Origin: Microbacterium gorillae
GTDB lineage: Bacteria; Actinomycetota; Actinomycetes; Actinomycetales; Microbacteriaceae
Reading direction: 5' to 3'
Length of the DNA stretch: 64,000 nucleotides
Assembly (NCBI RefSeq): GCF_000826185.2
Contig: NZ_LN648875.1
Location: forward strand, 372,001-436,000
The notes below the pieces were generated by a model. That model saw nothing but the letters and a program-made list of their open reading frames with translations, did not search any database and was not told where the DNA came from. The translations under genes and the position numbers were made by a program. How positions within the stretch are numbered: position 1 is the first letter of the stretch; every line of letters begins with the position of its first letter. Below, in pieces: positions 26,155-34,557 of this stretch.

Positions 26155-27510
26155 ATGCGAAGCAAATCACGGCCCGCGACGCTGCTCGCGGGATTGGTCA
26201 CCCTGTCGGTCGTCGCTCTGGCGGGATGTTCCTCGAGTACGACCCCGGACGCATCCTCCAGCTCTGCCGCACCGGACAAGGCGAGCATCGACGAAGCGAT
26301 GAACACCCCCACGACCCTCACCTACTGGTCGTGGGTCTCCGACCTCGATAAGGAGGTCGCCCTCTTCGAGAAGAAGTACCCCAAGATCAAGATCGACGTC
26401 CAGAACGTCGGCCAGGGTGCCGCGGCCTACCAGAAGCTGCGCACCGCGCTGAAGTCAGGAGAGGGAGCCCCGGACCTGGCCCAGATCGAGTTCCAGTACC
26501 TGTCCTCGTTCACCCTCACCAAGTCGCTGGCCGACCTCGCCCCACTCGGGGCGGACGAGATGAAGGGCGACTTCCCGGAGTGGATCTGGAAGCAGGTCTC
26601 GATCAACAACGGCGTGTACGCCGTCCCACAGGACTCCGGGCCGATGGGCAACCTCTACCGTTCGGACATCCTGGCCAAGGCCGGCATCACGGACGCGCCC
26701 ACGACGTGGGATCAGTACGCCGCCGATGCGGCGACGGTGAAGGAGAAGACCGGCTCCTACATCAGCAATCTCGCCGCCAACGAGCCCGGCGCGTTCGTGG
26801 GCCTGCTGTGGCAGGCCGGCGTGAAGCCCTTCGGTTACGACGGCGAGAAGACGGTGTCCATCAGCGTCAACGGCTCTGACTCCCAGAAGGTCTATGCCTA
26901 CTGGCAGGGACTCATCCAGAAGGACCTCATCTCCACCGATGCCGACTTCGCCGACTCCTGGTATCAGGGGCTGGCCAAGGGTAAGTACGCCGGCTGGCTC
27001 GGCGCCGCGTGGGGACCGATGTTCCTGCAGGGCACCGTCGCCGACACCTCCGGCAAGTGGTCGGCGGCCCCGCTGCCGCAGTGGAGCGCCGGCGAGAACG
27101 CGTCCGGCAACTGGGGAGGGTCGACCACGGCGGTCATGGCGACGTCCCAGCACGCGATCGCGGCCTACGAATTCGCCAAGTTCCTGAACACGGATCCGAC
27201 CTCGGCGATGATGTTGAACACGCAGCAGTCGCTGTTCCCCGTGACCAACGCGGTGCTCAAGGACAGCGCCTTCACCGGAGCGAAGTCCGCGTTCTTCAAC
27301 AACCAGGAAGTCAACAAGACGTTCTCGGACATCTCCCCCACCATCAACACGGACTTCGAGTGGCTGCCCTTCATGGACTACGTCTACAGCTCGTTCAATG
27401 AGACCGTCGGCAAGGCGATGACGGCGAAGGGGGACTTGAGCGCGGCCGCCGACACCTGGCAGAAGGACCTCGAGACCTACGCCAAGCAACAGGGTTTCAC
27501 CGTGAAGTGA
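26155..27510 (+). CDS. Sugar ABC transporter substrate-binding lipoprotein
   Basis: 451 residues. The signal peptide ends in the lipobox ALAGC with lipidated Cys25. The mature part has the type-1 solute-binding fold: LTYWSWVSDLDKEVALFEKK near the start, then GEGAPDLAQIEFQYL and the late TSQHAIAAYEFAKFL helix. It captures an oligosaccharide outside the membrane for the two permeases downstream. An AGGAA lies before the start. It follows the GH42 gene by 35 bases, so they share a transcript. A stable hairpin just after the stop may raise its message level over the permeases. Confidence 0.93.
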   Translation: MRSKSRPATLLAGLVTLSVVALAGCSSSTTPDASSSSAAPDKASIDEAMNTPTTLTYWSWVSDLDKEVALFEKKYPKIKIDVQNVGQGAAAYQKLRTALKSGEGAPDLAQIEFQYLSSFTLTKSLADLAPLGADEMKGDFPEWIWKQVSINNGVYAVPQDSGPMGNLYRSDILAKAGITDAPTTWDQYAADAATVKEKTGSYISNLAANEPGAFVGLLWQAGVKPFGYDGEKTVSISVNGSDSQKVYAYWQGLIQKDLISTDADFADSWYQGLAKGKYAGWLGAAWGPMFLQGTVADTSGKWSAAPLPQWSAGENASGNWGGSTTAVMATSQHAIAAYEFAKFLNTDPTSAMMLNTQQSLFPVTNAVLKDSAFTGAKSAFFNNQEVNKTFSDISPTINTDFEWLPFMDYVYSSFNETVGKAMTAKGDLSAAADTWQKDLETYAKQQGFTVK

Positions 27511-27515
27511 CCACG

Positions 27516-27537
27516 GGGCCCGGCTTCGGCCGGGCCC
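27516..27537 (+). terminator. Intercistronic UUCG-tetraloop hairpin
   Basis: GGGCCCGGC and GCCGGGCCC form a 9-bp perfect stem closed by TTCG, five bases after the substrate-binding gene stop. With no U-tract it is more likely an RNA-stabilising or partial attenuation element than a full terminator. Confidence 0.6.
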
Positions 27538-27559
27538 TCCCCTCCCGGAAGGAGCCCGA

Positions 27560-28477
27560 ATGACCACGCTGACCGGACGAAGCCGTCGCAGCACGCCGGC
27601 CATCCGTCGCCAACGACGAGCCGCCTACGCACTCGTGCTCCCGTTCATGATCGTCTTCGCGGCGATGCTGCTGGCGCCTCTGGCCTACGCGGCCTATCTC
27701 AGCCTGTTCCAGACGCAGCTCGTCGGGGGAAGTCAGTTCGCGTGGCTCGGCAATTACGTGCGCGCGCTCACGGACCCCGCATTCCTCGGCGGGGTCGGGC
27801 GCGTGGCCCTCCTCCTGGTGATCCAGGTGCCGGTCATGCTCGCGCTGTCGTTGTTCTTCGCGCTCGCCTTGGACAGCGGCCGGGCGCGGGGGGCGAAGAC
27901 CCTGCGGCTGATGATCTTCGTCCCCTATGCGGTGCCCGGAGTCATCGCCACCCTGATGTGGGGTTACATCTACGGCCCCGAGTACGGCCCCATCGCGCAG
28001 ACGTTCACGGCTCTGGGGCTCTCCGCTCCGAACCTGCTCGCTCCGGGCACGATCCTCGGCTCGATCATGAACATCGTCACGTGGGAGTTCATCGGCTACA
28101 ACATGATCATCATGTACGCGGCCCTGCGCGTGATTCCCCAGGAGCTCTACGAGGCGGCCGAGATCGACGGCGCAAGCCAGTGGCGCATCGCGTGGAGCAT
28201 CAAGATCCCCGCCATCCGGTCGGCGATCATGCTGACGGTCATCTTCTCCATCATCGGCAGCTTCCAACTCTTCAACGAGCCGGCGCTGCTCTCCAGCGTC
28301 GCCCCGAATTCGATCGGTCCGGACTTCTCCCCGAACTACTACGCCTACAACGTCGCGTTCGTCAACCAGGACATCAACTACGCGGCGGCCATCGCCTTCC
28401 TGCTCGGCATCATCATCGCCATCGTCTCGTACGTGGTGCAGTCAGCCCAGGCCCGATCCGAGCGAGGTTTCCGATGA
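27560..28477 (+). CDS. Sugar ABC permease (MalF/UgpA type)
   Basis: 305 residues with six membrane helices. The EAA loop EAAEIDGASQWRIAWSIKIP at about residues 197-216 contacts the ATPase. It forms the translocation pore with the next gene product, whose start overlaps its stop (ATGA). AAGGAG lies before the start. No ATPase gene is present in the locus, so energy probably comes from a shared MsiK-type subunit encoded elsewhere. Confidence 0.93.
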   Translation: MTTLTGRSRRSTPAIRRQRRAAYALVLPFMIVFAAMLLAPLAYAAYLSLFQTQLVGGSQFAWLGNYVRALTDPAFLGGVGRVALLLVIQVPVMLALSLFFALALDSGRARGAKTLRLMIFVPYAVPGVIATLMWGYIYGPEYGPIAQTFTALGLSAPNLLAPGTILGSIMNIVTWEFIGYNMIIMYAALRVIPQELYEAAEIDGASQWRIAWSIKIPAIRSAIMLTVIFSIIGSFQLFNEPALLSSVAPNSIGPDFSPNYYAYNVAFVNQDINYAAAIAFLLGIIIAIVSYVVQSAQARSERGFR

Positions 28478-29403
28478 GCGCCGCGACCACCACCCCCGTC
28501 TTCGACCACACCGCGACGCTTGTCATGGATCGGCCCGGGCCCCGCAGGCACCGTCACGGCGCACGACGCAGCACGCCCCTCACGGTCCTCCTGTGGCTGT
28601 GCGCGCTGTACTTCGTGCTCCCCATCGCCTGGCTGGCCATCGCCAGCACGAAGACCAACACCGATCTGTTCTCCACGTTCGGATTCGCCTTCGGGAGCCA
28701 TTTCGCCCTGTGGGACAACATCGTCTCCGTCTTCACGGTGCGCGACGGCCAGTTCGCTCGGTGGGCGTTGAACACCGTGATCTACTCGGTCGTCAGCGCT
28801 TTGGGCGCGGCCCTGCTGGCGACGATGGCGGGTTACGGGTTCGCGAAGTACCGGTTTCCGGGTGACCGTGTGTTCTTCAGCGTCATCCTCGGCGCCATCA
28901 TGATCCCGTTGACGGCCCTGGCCATCCCCACGTATCTGATCTTCAACGCCGCGCACCTGACGAACACGATGTGGGCGGTCATCCTGCCATCGCTGGTGAG
29001 CCCGTTCGGGGTGTACCTCATGCGGGTCTACGCCGCGGACTCGGTGCCGGATTCGCTCATCGAGGCCGCGCGCATCGATGGCGCCGGCGAGCTGCGCATC
29101 TTCTGGCAGGTGGGGGTGCGGTTGCTGGGCCCCGGGATCGTCACCGTCGTCCTGTTCGCCCTGGTCGCGACCTGGAACAACTACTTCCTGCCGTTGATCA
29201 TGCTCAACAGCTCCCAGCTGTACCCATTGACCGTGGGCCTGGCCCAGGAGCAGTCGGCGACGGCAGCCGGGGGCGGAGCGCAGGCGATGTTCTCGACGGT
29301 GATCACGGGGTCCTTCATCTCCATCGTCCCGCTCGTCGTGGCATTCCTGTTCCTGCAGAAGTACTGGCAGAGCGGGCTGGCCGGCGGCAGCGTGAAGGAG
29401 TAG
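28474..29403 (+). CDS. Sugar ABC permease (MalG/UgpE type)
   Basis: 309 residues with a cytoplasmic Arg-rich start and six membrane helices. The EAA loop EAARIDGAGELRIFWQVGVR is at about 197-216, and a late WNNYFLPLIMLNSSQLYPLT segment is typical of MalG-type subunits. It pairs with the preceding permease, to which it is translationally coupled. It is the last gene of the operon and is convergent with the GH2-DUF2804 gene 55 bases on. Confidence 0.93.
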   Translation: MSAATTTPVFDHTATLVMDRPGPRRHRHGARRSTPLTVLLWLCALYFVLPIAWLAIASTKTNTDLFSTFGFAFGSHFALWDNIVSVFTVRDGQFARWALNTVIYSVVSALGAALLATMAGYGFAKYRFPGDRVFFSVILGAIMIPLTALAIPTYLIFNAAHLTNTMWAVILPSLVSPFGVYLMRVYAADSVPDSLIEAARIDGAGELRIFWQVGVRLLGPGIVTVVLFALVATWNNYFLPLIMLNSSQLYPLTVGLAQEQSATAAGGGAQAMFSTVITGSFISIVPLVVAFLFLQKYWQSGLAGGSVKE

Positions 29404-29458
29404 TCCGCCGAAATCCCGGACTGGTTCTGCCTTGTGCGTCACGAGGTGGTCGCGGCGC

Positions 29459-32311
29459 TCACCAGCGGTTGTGCACGTCCTCCGCCCAGCCCTCGATGTC
29501 GGTGAAGGAGATGTCGACCTCGTCCGTGCGGAACGTGCCGGAGTAACGGCCGAAGCACTGGTCCGTTCGGGCGGAGATCACGCCGAGGTTCGTGCTCGAG
29601 GTCTTGTCGAAGAACGGCGTGAACGTGACATCCAGACCCCCTCCGGTGATCCGCCACTGCTCCATCGGCCGGCTGATGTCGTACTCCCAGTTGAGGGTCT
29701 CGCTGATCTTGTGCAGGCGCGTACCGACGAGCACCGCGTTCTCCGTCGACCCGGTGCCGTCCGTCCACTGCCCGCCGACCTGGATGCCGAGGGCGCGACC
29801 GTCGGCGAGCCGACCGGAGCCGGCCCCCCAGTTCCAGGTGATGTCGTGCGGCCAGCGACCGCGCCCGTGGTCGAGGACGGCCCACGATTCCCCCGCCGGA
29901 ACCGGGGAAGTGAGGCCGTGCACGGTGACCGTGCCGGAGGCCGGGCGAGCGAGATCCTTGACCGTGTACTGGAAGCGCGTGCGACTCCACGGCACGACGA
30001 CGGCGAGGCGTTCGTGGCCTTCCGGTCGCTCGGCGACGACGTCGAAGGACGCTCCCGGGATCGACGCCCGCAGGCGCGTTCCGCCGGGCACCTCTTCGAT
30101 GTCGATCGACAGGTCGCCGTGCCGCGCGCGCGCCGGACCGCCCTCAGCGTTCGCCGGCAGCGTCGCCGACCAGGGACCGATACCGGTCGCCCCGCGGCCG
30201 ACCGAGGTCCCCGACGCCCGGTCGTGCACCCAGACCTCGTGCACTGCGGCGAAATCGATCGAGGACACCGTGCAGGCGAGGATGTGCGTCGGGGTCATGA
30301 CGCACCAGTACTCCCAGCGCTTGTTCCTGCCCCAGGTCTTCCGCCCGTCGATGCCGGCGGTGTCGACGATCGGCTGCCGCGCCCAGCCGTGCGCGTCGGG
30401 GTTGAAGGTGCCCTCCGGGCCGGTCAGGGAAACGGGAGAGGTGAGCTCCCGCTCCGGGACGCCCGTCGTGACCGACGACGCGGCGGAGGACGCCGTGCTG
30501 GGCGCGTTGAACGCGGCCCGCAGCGCATCGGTCACGGCCCGCACGCGCGGCACCGGGAGCTTCACCACCCGACGGTCGTACGTCACCATGCCGTTGACCT
30601 CGTCCTCGACGTCGGACAGCTGCGTGTAGACGACCGCGGCGAGCCCGTCGCGGATCGCCGGCACGATCTCGTCGGTGTGCAGGCGCTCGAACGCGGTGAC
30701 CAGGTCGTCCGCGCTCTCGAACATCCGATACGGCTTGAACGTCTTCGGAAACGTGTGCCCGGACACGACGTTCCCATACCCGCCATACTCGGTCAGGGCG
30801 ATCACGCGCCCGTCCTCCCGCCACGCGGGGGTGACGCGGACCTTCTGGAAGTAGACGTGCTTGCTGAACAGGTCACCGGCCCCCTGATCGTGCCACCCGC
30901 TCGCGTGGTCGACCTGCCGGGTGGAGTCCAGGGCCGCGACATCCGCCGCGATGCGCGCGGCGTCGAACTGGCCCCAGGCCTCGTTGAACGGCACCCACAG
31001 CGCCAGGCTGGGCACGCTGCGAAGGTGTTCGATCATCTCGCTGAGCTCAGTCTCGCTCTGTGCTCGGCCGGCCGCGTCCGCTCGGCCGAACAGGGCGTGC
31101 CGAGAGTCGTTGACCCGCGGAGACCAGATCGCCGGAGCCGTCACGATCACGTCCTTGTAGGCGGTGCCGCCGGAGACATGGTCCTGCCAGACGAGCATGC
31201 CGAGGCGATCGCAGTGGTGGTACCAGCGGAGGGGTTCGACCTTGATGTGCTTGCGCAGCATGGTGAAGCCCATGCTCTTCGCGAGTTCGATGTCGTACCG
31301 CAGCGCCTCGTCGCTCGGTGCCGTGTACCCGCCGTCCGGCCAATAGCCCTGATCGAGGAGGCCGACGGGGAGATACGGTTCGCCGTTCAGGAGCAGACAC
31401 GGGCGTCCCGCGCTGTCCTCACCGACGCCGAAGGAGCGCATGCCGACGTAGCTCGTCACCTCGTCGGTGTCGAGGGTGATCACGAGGTCGTACAGTTGGG
31501 GGTCCTCCGGTGACCACGGGCGCACCGGCCCCGGCACGCGGATCCGCGTCGGTTCGCCGACCGGCACGGCGGCCTCGAGCAGTGACGATCCGTCCGCGAC
31601 GAGTTCCACACCGGCACGCGCGTCGGGGGCGGCGCCGTCACTCAACACCGTGATCTCGATCTCCCCGGTCGCCAAGAGGGGCGTGATCACGAGGTCGTCG
31701 ACGGCTACGGCCGGCACGACCTCGCACCAGACGGTCTGCCAGATCCCGGACTGCGGGGTGTACCAAATACCGCCTCGGTCGGTCTTCTGCTTTCCGCGGG
31801 AGTGCCAGGACGTGTCCGACACGTCGCGCACGGCGACCACGATCTCGTGGTCGCCGCCGTCCGTCAGGGCGGCGGTGATATCCAGGGTGAAAGGCAGGTA
31901 TCCCCCGACGTGGCCGCCGACCTCGGTGCCGTCCACCGCGACGCGGCAGCACTGGTCCACAGCGCCGAAGTGCAGCAGCACGCGGTCCCCGTCCCGGCGA
32001 GTCGGGACGACGAATCGGCGCCGATACCAGAGCGTCTCGTCCGGTTGCAGCGCACGTCCGACTCCGGACAACGCCGTCTCCGGCGAGAACGGCACGAGGA
32101 TCGTGCCGCCGAAGGAGGCCGGCGGCGAGGTCGGGTCCGCCACGGTGACGGCGTCAGCGCCGTGCAACGGCGTGAAGGCGATGTCCCACAAGCCATTGAG
32201 GATGATGCCCCCGGCACGCACCCGTTGGGGGCGCGGGTACTCGGCGAGGGGCACTCCGGTCCGGTCGAGAGTTTCGCCCCAGGGAGTCGTGAGGGATGCG
32301 CTGTCGGGGAT
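29459..32311 (-). CDS. GH2 glycoside hydrolase fused to a DUF2804 domain
   Basis: About 950 residues in one frame. Residues ~1-600 are GH2: sugar-binding domain (YPRPQRVRAGGIILNGLWDI, GGYLPFTLDI), immunoglobulin-like domain, and TIM barrel with acid/base Glu in PFNEAWGQFD (~444) and nucleophile Glu in ALTEYGGYG (~508). After an Ala/Ser/Thr linker, ~619-950 is a full DUF2804 domain (NPDAHGWARQPI, KRWEYWCVMTP, ending FTDIEGWAEDVHNRW). No signal peptide. The start is unresolved: there is no ATG, GTG or TTG just upstream. GAGGAG precedes an in-frame ATC at 32311; the next standard start is GTG at 32254, which would lose the conserved SLTTPWG. Probable role: cytoplasmic beta-glycosidase of the sugar locus. 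Confidence 0.88.
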   Translation of the reverse strand: MPDSASLTTPWGETLDRTGVPLAEYPRPQRVRAGGIILNGLWDIAFTPLHGADAVTVADPTSPPASFGGTILVPFSPETALSGVGRALQPDETLWYRRRFVVPTRRDGDRVLLHFGAVDQCCRVAVDGTEVGGHVGGYLPFTLDITAALTDGGDHEIVVAVRDVSDTSWHSRGKQKTDRGGIWYTPQSGIWQTVWCEVVPAVAVDDLVITPLLATGEIEITVLSDGAAPDARAGVELVADGSSLLEAAVPVGEPTRIRVPGPVRPWSPEDPQLYDLVITLDTDEVTSYVGMRSFGVGEDSAGRPCLLLNGEPYLPVGLLDQGYWPDGGYTAPSDEALRYDIELAKSMGFTMLRKHIKVEPLRWYHHCDRLGMLVWQDHVSGGTAYKDVIVTAPAIWSPRVNDSRHALFGRADAAGRAQSETELSEMIEHLRSVPSLALWVPFNEAWGQFDAARIAADVAALDSTRQVDHASGWHDQGAGDLFSKHVYFQKVRVTPAWREDGRVIALTEYGGYGNVVSGHTFPKTFKPYRMFESADDLVTAFERLHTDEIVPAIRDGLAAVVYTQLSDVEDEVNGMVTYDRRVVKLPVPRVRAVTDALRAAFNAPSTASSAASSVTTGVPERELTSPVSLTGPEGTFNPDAHGWARQPIVDTAGIDGRKTWGRNKRWEYWCVMTPTHILACTVSSIDFAAVHEVWVHDRASGTSVGRGATGIGPWSATLPANAEGGPARARHGDLSIDIEEVPGGTRLRASIPGASFDVVAERPEGHERLAVVVPWSRTRFQYTVKDLARPASGTVTVHGLTSPVPAGESWAVLDHGRGRWPHDITWNWGAGSGRLADGRALGIQVGGQWTDGTGSTENAVLVGTRLHKISETLNWEYDISRPMEQWRITGGGLDVTFTPFFDKTSSTNLGVISARTDQCFGRYSGTFRTDEVDISFTDIEGWAEDVHNRW

Positions 32312-32455
32312 GATGTGCTCCTCGCGTACCAGCCGACTCGGGGCCGGGTCAGACCATCGTAGGACCGATGCCCACCGTCGTTTTCGTTGCGCGGCAGAAC
32401 CTGGCAGGATTCCATGTACGTCGCACTCGCGCGACGACCGGAGGGGGAATCGTTC

Positions 32456-34072
32456 ATGGAAGTCGCCGCAATCGTCGGAACGCTCATCATCGTCGGCGTC
32501 GCGCTCGTCGTGCTCGTGATTGTCGGCCTGATCATCCTGCTGTTCGCACGCAGCTGGATCAAGGTCGCTCGCGCCGACGAGGCACTGGTGATCTCGGGCC
32601 GCAAGCAGAAGGTCCAGCGCACGGTCGCCGTCCGCAACGCTGACGGCACGATGGGTTCGCAGAACGAGACTGAGGAGTCGCCGGTCACCGTCATCGTGAA
32701 CGGCAAGTCGCTCGTGAACCCGATCACCCAGCGATTCGAGATCATCTCGCTCCGCTCCCGCCAGGTGCTCCTGAACGCGGAGGCGCAGTCGCTGGACAAC
32801 GTCACGCTGAACGTCGACGGCGTCGCCATTGTGAAGATCGGCTCCGACCCGGTCTTCGTTCGCCGGGCCGCCGAGCGCTTCGCTTCGCAGGACAAGGCCA
32901 TCGAGCAGTTCACCACCGAGCAGCTGGAGGGCGCGCTCCGCGGAATCGTCGCCACGCTCTCCGTCGTGGAGCTCATGCGTGAGCGCAAGAAGTTCTCCGA
33001 CCAGATCGCGCTCGAGGTCTCGCAGGAGCTCGCCGAGCAGGGTCTGATCCTTGACTCGTTCCAGATCAAGGGCATCACCGACAAGGTCGGCTACATCCAG
33101 TCCCTCGGTGCGCCGGAGATCCAGGCGAAGCGCCAGGCCGCGATGATCGCCCAGACCAACGCGGACCGCGCGATCAACCAGAAGAACATCGCCAACAACG
33201 AGGCGAACCTGGTCGAGCAGACCGCGCTGGACACGAACACCGCCAACGCGTCCGCCGAGATCGGCCGCGCCCGTGCCCAGGCCGAGCAGGCGGAGCAGCT
33301 CGCTCGCGCCCAGGCCGAGCAGGCCGTTCTCCAGCAGCAGGCCGAGAACAAGCAGGCCCAGCTGGACGCCGACGTCAAGCGCGTCGCAGACGCCCAGAAG
33401 TACGAGGCGCAGACGCGCGCCGACGCAGATCTCTACACCCGCGAGCAGTCCGCATCGGCTGCCGCGATCGAGCAGGTCAAGCAGGCCGAGGCGCGCACCC
33501 GCATCGCCGAGCAGCAGGCCGAGGCTGACAAGGCTCGGGCCGGTGGTGAGGCCGCGGCCGCCGAGGCCAAGGCACAGGGTGACGCCAACGCGCTGCGCGC
33601 ACAGGCCAACGCCGACTCCGAGGCACGCCGACTGCGTGCGACGGCCGAGGCCGACGCCATCCGCGCCGAGGGTGAAGCTCGCGCCGCAGCCGTCGAGGCC
33701 GAAGCGAAGGCCATCGCCTCCAACCAGGAGGCGTTCCTGTCGCAGCGCGTGCTGGAGACGCTTCCGTCGATCATGGCCGAGTTCGCCAAGGGCTACGCCG
33801 CCATCGGCAATGTGTCGATCATCGGCGGCAGCGCCGAAGACGGCGCATCTCAGGTCGTCGGCGGCGATTCCGCCAAGGCCCTGCGCAGCGTCTTCGACTC
33901 CGTCAACGCCGCGACCGGACTGGACATCGCCGCGATCATCCAGGGCCAGGCCGTGGGCCGGGGCTTCGGCGCCGGCGTCGCGCAGGCATCCGGCTCGTCC
34001 GCTGCCGCGGCGAAGCTTTCGCCGGCAGCGCAGGCGGGACTGGACGCGGCGCACGCCGCGTCGAACGACTGA
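32456..34072 (+). CDS. Flotillin-like SPFH-domain membrane protein
   Basis: 538 residues. An N-terminal membrane anchor at 5-27 (AIVGTLIIVGVALVVLVIVG) is followed by an SPFH/Band-7 domain (DNVTLNVDGVAIVKIGSD) to about 200. A long Ala/Glu/Arg/Gln-rich coiled coil (EAKAQGDANALRAQANADSE) runs to about 430, and a small C-terminal region ends the protein. Flotillins organise membrane microdomains and scaffold signalling proteins. The ATG after GGAGGGGG is chosen; upstream in-frame ATGs lack a good site. It is divergent from the GH2 gene and followed by a strong hairpin. No NfeD partner is adjacent. Confidence 0.9.
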   Translation: MEVAAIVGTLIIVGVALVVLVIVGLIILLFARSWIKVARADEALVISGRKQKVQRTVAVRNADGTMGSQNETEESPVTVIVNGKSLVNPITQRFEIISLRSRQVLLNAEAQSLDNVTLNVDGVAIVKIGSDPVFVRRAAERFASQDKAIEQFTTEQLEGALRGIVATLSVVELMRERKKFSDQIALEVSQELAEQGLILDSFQIKGITDKVGYIQSLGAPEIQAKRQAAMIAQTNADRAINQKNIANNEANLVEQTALDTNTANASAEIGRARAQAEQAEQLARAQAEQAVLQQQAENKQAQLDADVKRVADAQKYEAQTRADADLYTREQSASAAAIEQVKQAEARTRIAEQQAEADKARAGGEAAAAEAKAQGDANALRAQANADSEARRLRATAEADAIRAEGEARAAAVEAEAKAIASNQEAFLSQRVLETLPSIMAEFAKGYAAIGNVSIIGGSAEDGASQVVGGDSAKALRSVFDSVNAATGLDIAAIIQGQAVGRGFGAGVAQASGSSAAAAKLSPAAQAGLDAAHAASND

Positions 34073-34089
34073 CAGCAGGCTTTCGCGGC

Positions 34090-34118
34090 GGAGGGCTCGG
34101 GGTGGCCCCGGGCCCTCC
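34090..34118 (+). terminator. Hairpin ending the SPFH transcript
   Basis: GGAGGGC pairs with GCCCTCC, with an inner GGGG/CCCC pair, 18 bases after the SPFH stop. Confidence 0.6.
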
Positions 34119-34557
34119 GTCGTCTCTGCTGGAGGGGATGTCATAGTCGTAGTTTTGTTCGCTTTCGGTTTGCTCGTGGGGATTGTCCACAGGGCCCGGG
34201 GGGAACGGGCGTGCCGTCTTGCGAGTTGCGGCCCGGAGATGGCCGGGTTCACTTCGCTGGGGAGGAAGAGAGCCGACACTGGTTGCGATCCGGAGATCCC
34301 CTCCCGTCATCGGAAGGGCATGCTGACGACGATGTAACGCTGATCCCGGGCAGCGCGGAGGGTGCGGGATCGCAGTCTCGACGAGCGGGCGAGCGGGAAT
34401 GAGAGACGCTGGCGTGGTGCGCGATGTGGAGCTACCGCGGGCGCGCTCTGGAAACACCGGTCGTGCGCGAGGGCGACCAAGCAGGGCCGGCGATGGGCGT
34501 TGCGGTCTCCGTACTGAGTTTCGTAGTTATGTTCCCATTTCGTGGGAGAATGTGGGT
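34119..34557. other. Gene-free leader of the DUF222/HNH gene with two related motifs
   Basis: No gene is evident. TCGTAGTTTTGTTCGCTTTCG at 34147-34167 and a similar TCGTAGTTATGTTCCCATTTCG block at 34521-34542 share TCGTAGTT-TGTTC-TTTCG. The second lies directly before the HNH start. One actinobacterial DnaA-box consensus (TTGTCCACA, 34183-34191) is present but alone. Confidence 0.45.

Noticed and set aside
34183..34191. DnaA box TTGTCCACA as a sign of an origin
   Set aside because: It is a single box with no cluster, no AT-rich unwinding region, and no dnaA or dnaN neighbour.
32312..34279. Upstream extension of the GH2 frame across the SPFH gene
   Set aside because: It is antisense to the flotillin coding region, has Leu/Gly/Arg-biased composition and no GH2 features. 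The frame is open only by base composition.
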